From assembly GCA_024683035.1 (NCBI GenBank), contig JAIKYQ010000126.1, positions 1 through 41,933 on the forward strand: a stretch of DNA of 41,933 nucleotides. The letters run 5' to 3'. The notes under the pieces were generated by a model that saw nothing but the letters and a program-made list of their open reading frames with translations, was not told the origin of the DNA and did not search any database. Below, piece by piece: positions 35,408 to 41,933 of the stretch. Numbering within the stretch: position 1 is the stretch's first letter; every line of letters begins with the position of its first letter. The DNA is from Eubacterium sp. Lineage in GTDB: Bacteria > Bacillota > Clostridia > Lachnospirales > Lachnospiraceae. The translations under genes and the position numbers were made by a program.

Positions 35408-35641
35408 TCAGATCTGATAATCCTTCAGCACTTCCAGGACAGCTTCCAGTTCCGGGCCGTCTGCATGAATGCTCAGGTCGATCGGTTTGGAAAGATCCAG
35501 ACTGAAGATACCCATAATGGATTTCGCGTCGATTACATAGCGGCCGGACACCAGATCGAAATCATTGTCGAATTTGCTGATGGCGCTGACAAAAGATTTG
35601 ACTTTATCTATCGAGTTTAATGATATCTGAATCGTTTTCAT
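35408..35641 (-). CDS. Crh-like HPr paralogue lacking the phosphorylatable histidine
   Basis: A 77-residue HPr-fold protein. The Ser46 site is preserved as KSIMGIFSL with Ser41, and the neighbouring residues align with Bacillus HPr without gaps back to ISKFDNDFDL. The His15 position is Ser10 and Arg17 is Asp12, so phosphotransfer from Enzyme I is impossible. This is the logic of Bacillus Crh: a regulatory target of HprK that cannot carry sugar-transport phosphate (family knowledge). It may act as a corepressor with CcpA or in another HprK-dependent control. AAGGAGG precedes the ATG, a strong promoter lies upstream, and a strong terminator follows, so it is a single-gene unit. Crh-like function is inference. 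Confidence 0.85.
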   Translation of the reverse strand: MKTIQISLNSIDKVKSFVSAISKFDNDFDLVSGRYVIDAKSIMGIFSLDLSKPIDLSIHADGPELEAVLEVLKDYQI

Positions 35642-35680
35642 GAATAGGGAACCTCCTTATTAGAATCCGTACCTGTCGTT

Positions 35681-35709
35681 ATCATATCTACATTGCCTGC
35701 AAAAGTCAA
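35681..35709 (-). promoter_or_regulatory. Promoter of the Crh-like gene
   Basis: On the minus strand, TTGACT (35704-35709), a 17-nt spacer, TATGAT (35681-35686), 40 nt before the ATG. Five of six matches in both boxes. Confidence 0.8.
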
Positions 35710-35725
35710 GCGGGAGGGAAGCTAT

Positions 35726-37033
35726 ATGGCCAGCAGAGCCGCCTTTCACAATCTGGGCTGCAAGGTAAATGCCTACGAAACAGAAGCCATGCAGCAAATG
35801 CTGCGGAACGCCGGATATGAGATCGTTCCGTTTGAAGAGAAGGCAGATGTATATGTGATCAATACCTGCACTGTGACCAATGTGGCAGACCGGAAATCGC
35901 GTCAGATGCTGCACCGGGCCAGAAAGCAGAATCCGGAAGCTGTCGTGGTGGCAGTGGGCTGCTATTCTCAGATCCGGGGAGAAGAACTGGAGAAGGATCC
36001 GGCGGTCGATCTGGTGATTGGGACCAATCGGAAAAAGGAACTGCTGCCGCTGCTGGAACAGTTTGGTGCAACGCGGAGAAAAAAGACGGAGCGGCCGGAT
36101 TTTCGCGGGTCCGCGGCGGAAACATACGAAGAACTGCAGATTTCCCAAACGGAGGGGTATACCCGTGCCTTTATCAAAGTACAGGACGGGTGTGACCGCT
36201 TCTGCAGCTACTGCATCATTCCCTACGCCAGGGGAAGGGTGCGCAGCCGCAGTGTAGAGGAGGTGCTCCGGGAAGCAAAAAGGCTGACGGAAACCGGCGT
36301 GCGGGAGATCGTGCTGACCGGGATCCATCTCTGTTCCTATGGGAAAGATCTTCCGGAAGGAGAGGATCTGTCAGCGCTGGTGCGCAGGGTGCATGATACG
36401 GAGGGCCTGCAGCGGCTCCGGCTCGGCTCGCTCGAACCGTCCTGGATCAACCGGGAGCGTGCGGAGGAACTGGCAAAGCTGCCGAAACTGTGTCCGCATT
36501 TTCATCTGTCCCTGCAGAGCGGCTGTGACGAGACGCTGCAGCGTATGAACCGCCGGTATACGACAGCGGAATTCGCCGAAAAGGCAGCGCTGCTGCGGGA
36601 AGTATTTGACGATCCGGCGCTGACGACCGATATCATCACCGGCTTTCCGGGAGAAACGGAAGAGGAGTTTGCCAAAACGGTGCGGTTTGTGTCGGATATG
36701 CATTTTTTCGAGACGCATATTTTCCCCTATTCCCGGCGGGAAGGGACTTCAGCGGCCCGTATGCCCGGCCAGCTGAGTGAAAAAGTGAAAAAGGAACGCA
36801 GCCGGATCCTGTCAGAACTCAACGGCAGACGGCAGAAGGAATTTCTGGAAAAAGAACTGGGGCAGCCGGTGGAAGTGCTGTTTGAGGAAAAGACCGTGCT
36901 GGACGGAAAGCCCTGCTGGGCGGGCTATGGACGCAAATATCAGAGAATACTGTATCAAAGTGGTGAGGAACTGACCAATGTGGTACGGATCGTACGCCCG
37001 TATGCCGTGCAAAGTGGGGTGTTACTTGCCTGA
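35726..37033 (+). CDS. mtaB: tRNA (N6-threonylcarbamoyladenosine37-C2)-methylthiotransferase MtaB
   Basis: A 435-residue radical SAM methylthiotransferase that turns t6A37 into ms2t6A37. N-terminal cluster cysteines are Cys12 (LGCKVN), Cys48 (NTCTV) and Cys79 (VGCYSQ); the radical SAM CDRFCSYC has Cys156, Cys160 and Cys163; a C-terminal TRAM-like part follows. NLGCKVNAYETE and CTVTNVADRKSRQ mark the MtaB branch rather than MiaB. Its substrate is made by the TsaB/TsaE pathway also represented in the window. The ATG at 35726 follows CGGGAGGGAAG; upstream in-frame codons overlap the Crh promoter. Confidence 0.94.
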   Translation: MASRAAFHNLGCKVNAYETEAMQQMLRNAGYEIVPFEEKADVYVINTCTVTNVADRKSRQMLHRARKQNPEAVVVAVGCYSQIRGEELEKDPAVDLVIGTNRKKELLPLLEQFGATRRKKTERPDFRGSAAETYEELQISQTEGYTRAFIKVQDGCDRFCSYCIIPYARGRVRSRSVEEVLREAKRLTETGVREIVLTGIHLCSYGKDLPEGEDLSALVRRVHDTEGLQRLRLGSLEPSWINRERAEELAKLPKLCPHFHLSLQSGCDETLQRMNRRYTTAEFAEKAALLREVFDDPALTTDIITGFPGETEEEFAKTVRFVSDMHFFETHIFPYSRREGTSAARMPGQLSEKVKKERSRILSELNGRRQKEFLEKELGQPVEVLFEEKTVLDGKPCWAGYGRKYQRILYQSGEELTNVVRIVRPYAVQSGVLLA

Positions 37034-37054
37034 ATAGAATAAATGAGGTATACT
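37026..37054 (+). promoter_or_regulatory. Promoter of the ireB-ruvX-rnj cluster
   Basis: TTGCCT (37026-37031), a 17-nt spacer, TATACT (37049-37054), overlapped by TATAAT (37054-37059). The -35 lies in the last codons of mtaB. The leader to ireB is about 105 nt. Confidence 0.7.
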
Positions 37055-37165
37055 ATAATGGATTATCGCCGTATTTTCCGGTGATCCGGGAAAGCAGCCA
37101 GAGGAAGGAGCAGGCATAATCCGATTTGCGAAGTGACGCACAGGGAGAAGGCAAGGAGAAGAAAA

Positions 37166-37438
37166 ATGGCAGATCTGGGAAATACACAATATTTTGAGGC
37201 GCGGCCGGATACGGAGATCTCGGTCAAAAAGGTGCTGGACATTGTGTATCACGCAATGGCCGAAAAAGGCTATAATCCGGTCAATCAGATCGTGGGGTAT
37301 ATCATGTCCGGAGATCCGACGTATATCACCAGTCATAACAGTGCGCGCAGCATGATCATGAAAGTCGAACGCGATGAACTGATTGAAGAGATGCTCAAGG
37401 AGTACATCCGCAACGAATCCTGGAAAGATGAGGCATAA
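37166..37438 (+). CDS. ireB: IreB family regulatory phosphoprotein (UPF0297)
   Basis: A 90-residue protein of the IreB/DUF965 family, a substrate of the PASTA-domain Ser/Thr kinase that controls cephalosporin tolerance in Enterococcus (family knowledge). Typical parts are TQYFEARPD-like [12 protein letters not shown] near the start, [34 protein letters not shown]-type core (read here from about residue 20) and a C-terminal [11 protein letters not shown] helix. The ATG follows AAGGAGAAG; an in-frame ATG 11 codons upstream lacks such a site. It overlaps ruvX by 1 nt. The pairing with ruvX is standard in Firmicutes. Confidence 0.93.
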   Translation: MADLGNTQYFEARPDTEISVKKVLDIVYHAMAEKGYNPVNQIVGYIMSGDPTYITSHNSARSMIMKVERDELIEEMLKEYIRNESWKDEA

Positions 37439-37884
37439 TGCGTATACTGGGTCTGGATTACGGCGCGAAGACGGTCGGTGTGGCGGTCAGTGATCCCCTG
37501 GGACTGACGGCACAGGGGGTGGAGATTATCCGGCGGCAGCGGGAGACCAAGCTGCGGCAGACATTGGCCCGTATTGAGGAGCTGGCACAGTTTTACCACG
37601 CTGAAAAAATCGTGCTGGGCTTTCCGAAACATATGAATAACGATATCGGCGAACGGGCCGAAAAGGCACTGGCTTTCCGGGATATGCTGGAGAAGCGTCT
37701 GCAGCTTCCGGTGGAAATGGAGGATGAACGGCTGACCACAGTCGAGGCCATTCGGGCCATGAATGATATGAATCTGCGCGGGAAAGAACGGAAAGCGGTC
37801 GTGGATGAGATCGCTGCTGTTTTTATTTTACAGACATATCTGGACAGGATGCAGCCGGCCCGGGAACAGGAGACAGAGGTATAG
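37438..37884 (+). CDS. ruvX: RuvX/YqgF family Holliday junction resolvase-like nuclease
   Basis: A 148-residue RNase H-fold protein. Motifs are [18 protein letters not shown] at the start (catalytic Asp), [20 protein letters not shown], and [14 protein letters not shown] at the end. Family members act on pre-16S rRNA 5' ends or on Holliday junctions; which applies here cannot be told. The start overlaps the ireB stop (TAATG). Confidence 0.94.
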   Translation: MRILGLDYGAKTVGVAVSDPLGLTAQGVEIIRRQRETKLRQTLARIEELAQFYHAEKIVLGFPKHMNNDIGERAEKALAFRDMLEKRLQLPVEMEDERLTTVEAIRAMNDMNLRGKERKAVVDEIAAVFILQTYLDRMQPAREQETEV

Positions 37885-37927
37885 GCAGAACGACCGGATT
37901 TTTGATCCGGAAAGTGTTGGGACGATC

Positions 37928-38191
37928 ATGGAAAAACAGCAGAAAATACAATTTGAAACAGAAGATGGAGAAAGCCGTGCGTTTTTTGTTCTGGAGGAAA
38001 CGCGTGTGGCGGGAATATCCTACCTGCTCGTGGCGGATTCTGAAGAGGAGGAAGCAACGGCTTATATACTAAAAGATCTGTCCGAAGACGGCGACAGCAT
38101 CGCCCGGTACGTGATGGTAGAAGATGACGTGGAATTTGACGCGGTTGCCGGTGTCTTTGCGCAGATGATGGAGGAAGTAACATTTTGTTAA
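37928..38191 (+). CDS. DUF1292 family protein (YrzB-like)
   Basis: An 87-residue acidic protein of the DUF1292 family, commonly found next to ireB and ruvX in Firmicutes; its function is unknown. The pattern FVLEETRVAGISYLLVADSEEEEATAYILKD is a small beta-rich fold (about residues 20-50). The ATG at 37928 starts the conserved part; its ribosome binding site is poor, so it may rely on coupling or a weak site (GGGACGATC). It overlaps the RNase J gene by 7 nt and contains that gene's GGAGGAAG site. Confidence 0.85.
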   Translation: MEKQQKIQFETEDGESRAFFVLEETRVAGISYLLVADSEEEEATAYILKDLSEDGDSIARYVMVEDDVEFDAVAGVFAQMMEEVTFC

Positions 38192-39855
38192 AGGAGCATA
38201 AGAGCTCCGGTACACTGAAGATCATTCCCCTGGGTGGGCTGGAACAGATCGGCATGAATATGACGGCGTTCGAGTATGCGGACAGCATCGTCGTTGTGGA
38301 CTGCGGTCTGGCCTTTCCGGATGACGATATGCTGGGGATCGATCTGGTGATACCGGATACGACATACTTAAAGGAAAATCTGGACAAAGTAAAAGGGTTC
38401 GTGATCACACACGGCCATGAAGACCATATCGGGGCGCTGCCCTATGTCCTGCGGGACATCAATGTACCGATCTACGCGACAAAGCTGACGATCGGTCTGA
38501 TTGAAAACAAACTGGAAGAACACGGACTGCTGGAAACGACCAGGAGAAAGACGGTGAAATTTGGCCAGTCGATCAGTCTCGGGTGCTTCCGCATTGAATT
38601 CATAAAAACCAATCACAGCATCCAGGATGCGGCGGCGCTGGCGTTGTATTCGCCGGCCGGCATTGTGGTGCATACGGGCGATTTCAAAGTGGATTACACA
38701 CCGGTGTTCGGCGATGCCATCGATCTGCAGCGGTTTGCCGAGATCGGGAAAAAGGGTGTCCTGGCCCTGATGTGCGACAGCACGAATGCAGAGCGTCCTG
38801 GCTATACGATGTCGGAGAAGACTGTCGGAAAAACCTTCGACAGTATTTTTTCCGAACACAGGAAAGAGCGCCTGATCATAGCCACTTTTGCTTCCAATGT
38901 CGACCGTGTCCAGCAGATCATCAACGCGGCGCACCGCTTCGGGCGGAAGGTCGTGGTGGAAGGCCGGAGCATGGTCAATGCCATTGCCACGGCCACAGAG
39001 CTGGGGTATCTGGATATTCCGGAGAATACGCTGGTCAATATCGACCGGATGAAAGACTATCCGGATGAAAAGATGGTCCTTGTCACGACCGGCAGTCAGG
39101 GAGAGTCGATGGCGGCTCTTTCCCGCATGGCAGCCGATATTCATAAAAAGGTCACGATCAAAAGAGGGGATCTGATCGTATTCAGTTCCCATCCGATCCC
39201 GGGAAATGAGAAAGCGGTCTCCAATGTCATCAACAGCCTGAGCGAAAAAGGGGCCGATGTCATTTTCCAGGATGTGCACGTTTCCGGCCATGCCTGCCAG
39301 GAAGAGATCAAACTGATCTATTCGCTTGTCAGACCGCAGTACGCCATCCCGGTGCACGGGGAATACCGGCATCTGAAGGCGCACGCGAATATTGCCATGG
39401 AACTGGGCATTCCGCAGGAGAACATATTTATCCTCAAGAGCGGGAATGTGCTGGAACTGAACGGTGAAGGCGCGGAAGTGACCGGACAGGTTGAAACCGG
39501 CGATATCCTGGTGGATGGACTGGGTGTCGGGGATGTCGGCAATATTGTGCTGCGCGACCGGCAGCGGCTTTCCGAAGACGGGATCATCATTGTGGTGATG
39601 ACACTGGAAAGAGGCAGCAACCAGATGCTGTCGGGACCGGATATTGTGTCCCGCGGATTCGTCTATGTGCGGGAATCAGAAGATTTGATGGACGGAGCAC
39701 GCCTGGCAGCGGAAGAAGCATATGAAAGCTGCATGGCGGCCGGGATCACAGACTGGGGCAGGATCAAAACGGCGATCAAAGATGCCCTGGGCAGTTATGT
39801 TTGGAAGAATACGCAGCGGCGTCCGATGCTGCTGCCGATCATCATGGAGGCCTGA
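38185..39855 (+). CDS. Ribonuclease J
   Basis: A 556-residue metallo-beta-lactamase/beta-CASP nuclease with 5'-exonuclease and endonuclease activity in mRNA turnover and rRNA maturation. Seen are HGHEDH (76-81, zinc ligands), HTGDFKVDY, SDSTNA-type CDSTNAERPG, SSHPIPGNE, and HVSGHACQEE with VHGEYRHL near residues 370-395. The start is TTG at 38185, chosen because GGAGGAAG (38170-38177) is 7 nt away and the family starts about ten residues before KIIPLGGLEQIGMN. Whether it corresponds to J1 or J2 was not decided, so no symbol is given. Confidence 0.95.
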   Translation: MLKEHKSSGTLKIIPLGGLEQIGMNMTAFEYADSIVVVDCGLAFPDDDMLGIDLVIPDTTYLKENLDKVKGFVITHGHEDHIGALPYVLRDINVPIYATKLTIGLIENKLEEHGLLETTRRKTVKFGQSISLGCFRIEFIKTNHSIQDAAALALYSPAGIVVHTGDFKVDYTPVFGDAIDLQRFAEIGKKGVLALMCDSTNAERPGYTMSEKTVGKTFDSIFSEHRKERLIIATFASNVDRVQQIINAAHRFGRKVVVEGRSMVNAIATATELGYLDIPENTLVNIDRMKDYPDEKMVLVTTGSQGESMAALSRMAADIHKKVTIKRGDLIVFSSHPIPGNEKAVSNVINSLSEKGADVIFQDVHVSGHACQEEIKLIYSLVRPQYAIPVHGEYRHLKAHANIAMELGIPQENIFILKSGNVLELNGEGAEVTGQVETGDILVDGLGVGDVGNIVLRDRQRLSEDGIIIVVMTLERGSNQMLSGPDIVSRGFVYVRESEDLMDGARLAAEEAYESCMAAGITDWGRIKTAIKDALGSYVWKNTQRRPMLLPIIMEA

Positions 39856-39857
39856 GC

Positions 39858-40508
39858 ATGGCTCAAAGTGAAAAAAAGCGCGAAAGCCGCGGCTATAAAG
39901 TCGTCCTGACAGGTATTAAGGGGATCCTGCGTCTGCTGGTGATCGCCTGTCTGCTGGTTGTTCTGTTCTATCTGGGCAGACGTTCCTATGCACTGGGACG
40001 CGAAGCGTTTACCGAAAAACCCGTGGATATCGGCGGGGGTCGTACGATCGTGGTGACGATCACCGATGACATGTCTACGTATCAGATCGGCAAAATGCTG
40101 CGGGCGGAGGGCCTGCTGACAGAAAGCGCCATGGCTTTCTGGCTTCAGGAGCTGATGTCGGAGTATCATGGCGAACTGCGGCCGGGCACCTATGCGCTGA
40201 AGACTTCCATGACCACACAGGAAATGTTCCCGATCCTCGCGCAGGCGGATAAGGAAGAAGCAGGAGACGACAGCTTTATTGCTCCCGGCATGCAGCTGAA
40301 CACCACCAGTGCGGAACAGACTTCCGAAGAAAGCGGATCCGAAGTGACGGAGACGTCTTCTTCCGGTGCGGAGGAAAATACAGTCCAGGAAGTGGCGGCT
40401 TCTGAAGTGCAGGAAGCAGCACCGGAGGCGGCAGATGCCGGAGACGCGGCGGCTGACGGAGAAAACGCAGAAGAAGCGTCGGCACAGGAAGAAGCCAATG
40501 CAGAATAA
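39858..40508 (+). CDS. MltG/YceG-like membrane protein lacking the lytic domain
   Basis: A 216-residue protein with a basic N-terminus, a transmembrane helix (about 20-39), then a region like the LysM-like subdomain of the endolytic murein transglycosylase MltG (VVTITDDMSTYQIGKMLR, GLL..SAMAF, LRPGTYALKTSMTTQEM; about 64-123). MltG proteins are usually over 330 residues and continue into a catalytic domain with an essential Glu; here the chain turns into a Ser/Glu/Ala-rich tail (about 145-216). It therefore probably cannot cut glycan strands. It may regulate glycan synthesis or be a truncated lineage-specific form. GGAGG precedes the ATG. It overlaps the next gene by 11 nt. Confidence 0.8.
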   Translation: MAQSEKKRESRGYKVVLTGIKGILRLLVIACLLVVLFYLGRRSYALGREAFTEKPVDIGGGRTIVVTITDDMSTYQIGKMLRAEGLLTESAMAFWLQELMSEYHGELRPGTYALKTSMTTQEMFPILAQADKEEAGDDSFIAPGMQLNTTSAEQTSEESGSEVTETSSSGAEENTVQEVAASEVQEAAPEAADAGDAAADGENAEEASAQEEANAE

Positions 40509-41763
40509 GAAAGACAGAAAGAAGCCGGAACTCCTGGTCCCTGCCGGCAGCCCGGATGTACTGCGGACGGCTGTTCACTATGGGGCGGATGCCGTCTATA
40601 TCGGCGGAGAAGCGTTCGGACTGCGTGCCAAGGCAAAGAATTTTTCCCGCGAAGAGATGAAAGCGGCCATAGACTGGACACATGAGCAGGGGAAAAAAGT
40701 ATTTGTCACTGTCAATATTCTGGCTCATAATGCGGATCTTCCCGGGATACGGGAGTATCTGGAAGAATTGCACATCATGCGTCCGGACGGGCTGATCATA
40801 GCCGATCCGGGCGTTTTTTCGATGGCCGGGCGGATCTGTCCTGAGATCCCGCGGCATATCAGCACCCAGGCTAACAATACGAATGCCGAAACCTGCCGTT
40901 TCTGGGCGGAACAGGGGGCATCACGGATCGTAACAGCGCGGGAACTTTCGCTGCAGGAGATCCGGGAACTGCGGGAACAGATACCGGAAGAACTGGAGCT
41001 GGAATGCTTTGTACACGGCGCCATGTGTATTTCCTATTCCGGCAGGTGCCTGCTTTCCTGTTTCCTGACCGGACGCGATGCCAACCGGGGTGCGTGCACG
41101 CATCCCTGCCGGTGGAAGTACAGTCTCGTGGAGGAGACCCGTCCCGGCGAGTATTTTCCTGTTTTTGAAAATGAACGGGGCACGTTTCTTTTCAATTCCA
41201 AAGATCTGTGTATGATCGGGCATATTCCGGAGCTCTGCGAGGCCGGGATAGACAGTTTCAAGATCGAAGGACGGATGAAGACGGCTCTGTATGTGGCCAC
41301 GGTCACCCGCGCCTATCGTCTGGCCATAGATGACTGGATGGCAGATCCGGATCGCTATGAGAAGAAGCGGGCCTGGTATCAGGAGGAAGTCTCCAGGGGG
41401 ACGAACCGGAAGTTTACAACCGGATTTTTCTTCGGGAAACCGTCTGCAGAAGACCATATCTATGAGCAGAGTACCTATGTGACGACCAGTGTGTATCTGG
41501 GGACCGTACAGGGAACTGATGCAGCCGGCAGAGTGATCCTGGAGCAGAAAAACAAGTTTTCTGTAGGAGACAGGATCGAACTGCTGAAGGCGGACGGCAG
41601 AACACAGGAATTGCTGGTGCGCGGCATCTTTGACAAGGACGGTGTGCCGCAGCCGGATGCGCCGCACGCCCGCCAGGAGCTGCATGTGGAGCTGGAGGCA
41701 GCGGATGGTACCGGCATACCTGAGCCGGAGCCCTTTGATGTGCTGCGCAGTGCAGGTGTTTGA
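40498..41763 (+). CDS. U32 family peptidase
   Basis: A 421-residue member of peptidase family U32. ELLVPAGSPDVLRTAVHYGADAVYIGG at the N-terminus begins a TIM-barrel-like domain (read from residue 11). The family Cys motif ECFVHGAMCISYSGRC, later GACTHPC (Cys177, Cys184, Cys200, Cys204), probably binds a 4Fe-4S cluster; FKIEGRMKT follows and a beta-rich C-terminal domain ends the protein. Some relatives, such as TrhP, hydroxylate tRNA rather than cleave protein, so the name peptidase may mislead. AGGAAG precedes the ATG, inside the preceding gene. The third repeat copy starts 4 nt after the stop. Confidence 0.92.
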   Translation: MQNKKDRKKPELLVPAGSPDVLRTAVHYGADAVYIGGEAFGLRAKAKNFSREEMKAAIDWTHEQGKKVFVTVNILAHNADLPGIREYLEELHIMRPDGLIIADPGVFSMAGRICPEIPRHISTQANNTNAETCRFWAEQGASRIVTARELSLQEIRELREQIPEELELECFVHGAMCISYSGRCLLSCFLTGRDANRGACTHPCRWKYSLVEETRPGEYFPVFENERGTFLFNSKDLCMIGHIPELCEAGIDSFKIEGRMKTALYVATVTRAYRLAIDDWMADPDRYEKKRAWYQEEVSRGTNRKFTTGFFFGKPSAEDHIYEQSTYVTTSVYLGTVQGTDAAGRVILEQKNKFSVGDRIELLKADGRTQELLVRGIFDKDGVPQPDAPHARQELHVELEAADGTGIPEPEPFDVLRSAGV

Positions 41764-41766
41764 CCA

Positions 41767-41933
41767 ATACGATGTGAGGCAGCCGGCGGACACATACTTT
41801 TACCGCTACTACTATGTATTTAGTGGTTGATATTCCTATCTTCCAGATAGGATGTTATCCATCTTGTTGCTTAAGCTGTTAGAATGAGGTGGCAATCGGT
41901 CTGGCCTTTAACCGCTAGGACTTCGCGTCCGTA
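41767..41933 (+). repeat. Structured dispersed repeat, partial copy 3 with different interior
   Basis: The left edge (ATACGATGT, then GCAGCCGGCGGACACATACT at 41779 and on to CCGCT) matches copies 1 and 2 over about 40 nt, after which the sequence is unrelated. The interior has a 7-bp hairpin TCCTATC/GATAGGA (41833-41851). The copy runs off the window end, so its other end is not visible. No gene is seen here. Confidence 0.75.

Overview
The window looks like a core chromosomal segment of a Gram-positive anaerobe of the class Clostridia, most likely family Lachnospiraceae (inference from gene content and gene order, not from a 16S gene). Pointers are HprK with a Crh-like HPr, a CIRCE-controlled hrcA-grpE-dnaK-dnaJ operon, RNase J, the ireB-ruvX pair, a clostripain-type peptidase, strong AGGAGG-type ribosome binding sites and moderately high G+C. 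No rRNA or tRNA gene, prophage, transposase or CRISPR array is visible.

Layout. 1-2.8 kb: uvrC and hprK, translationally coupled, ending at a terminator shared with a convergent class A penicillin-binding protein gene (2.9-5.6 kb). The PBP keeps its glycosyltransferase motifs but has lost all three transpeptidase motifs. 5.8-7.0 kb: a YigZ/IMPACT protein and a convergent cyclophilin. 7.2-10.5 kb: tsaE, tsaB, three tandem single-pass membrane proteins (two with N-terminal zinc ribbons) and a low-molecular-weight tyrosine phosphatase, nearly all overlapping or closely spaced. 10.5-11.0 kb: first copy of an unusual structured repeat. 11.0-15.4 kb: an accessory-looking stretch with a small secreted protein facing away from a 927-residue NACHT/STAND NTPase and an alpha/beta hydrolase. 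15.6-20.6 kb: an envelope cluster (LCP protein, small coiled-coil membrane protein, membrane-anchored clostripain-family protease). 20.7-25.4 kb: radical SAM/SPASM protein (minus strand), DegV lipid-binding protein, AsnB. 25.5-30.7 kb: heat-shock operon with promoter and CIRCE operator. 30.7-31.1 kb: second copy of the repeat, inverted. 31.1-35.3 kb: prmA, rsmE, a NifS-like cysteine desulfurase and thiI. 35.4 kb: the Crh-like protein on the minus strand. 35.7-41.8 kb: mtaB, ireB, ruvX, a DUF1292 protein, RNase J, an MltG-like membrane protein and a U32 peptidase. The window ends inside a third, partial repeat copy.

How the genes fit together. HprK and the Crh-like protein, although 33 kb apart, can form a serine-phosphorylation signalling pair. 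The desulfurase next to ThiI would supply sulfur for 4-thiouridine in tRNA, and tsaE/tsaB (t6A) and mtaB (ms2t6A) act on the same tRNA position. PBP, LCP protein, IreB and the MltG-like protein all concern the cell envelope.

The most unusual signals are: (1) a dispersed element of about 376-405 nt whose 192-nt palindromic half has the same length in two copies while its stem bases differ in a compensatory way, which points to a selected RNA or DNA fold; (2) the NACHT protein plus hydrolase pair, a candidate defence or sensing unit; (3) the PBP with a dead transpeptidase domain; (4) the HPr paralogue lacking His15 but keeping the Ser46 site; (5) the three tandem membrane-protein paralogues. 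All functional statements rest on motif reading by eye; no database search was possible.
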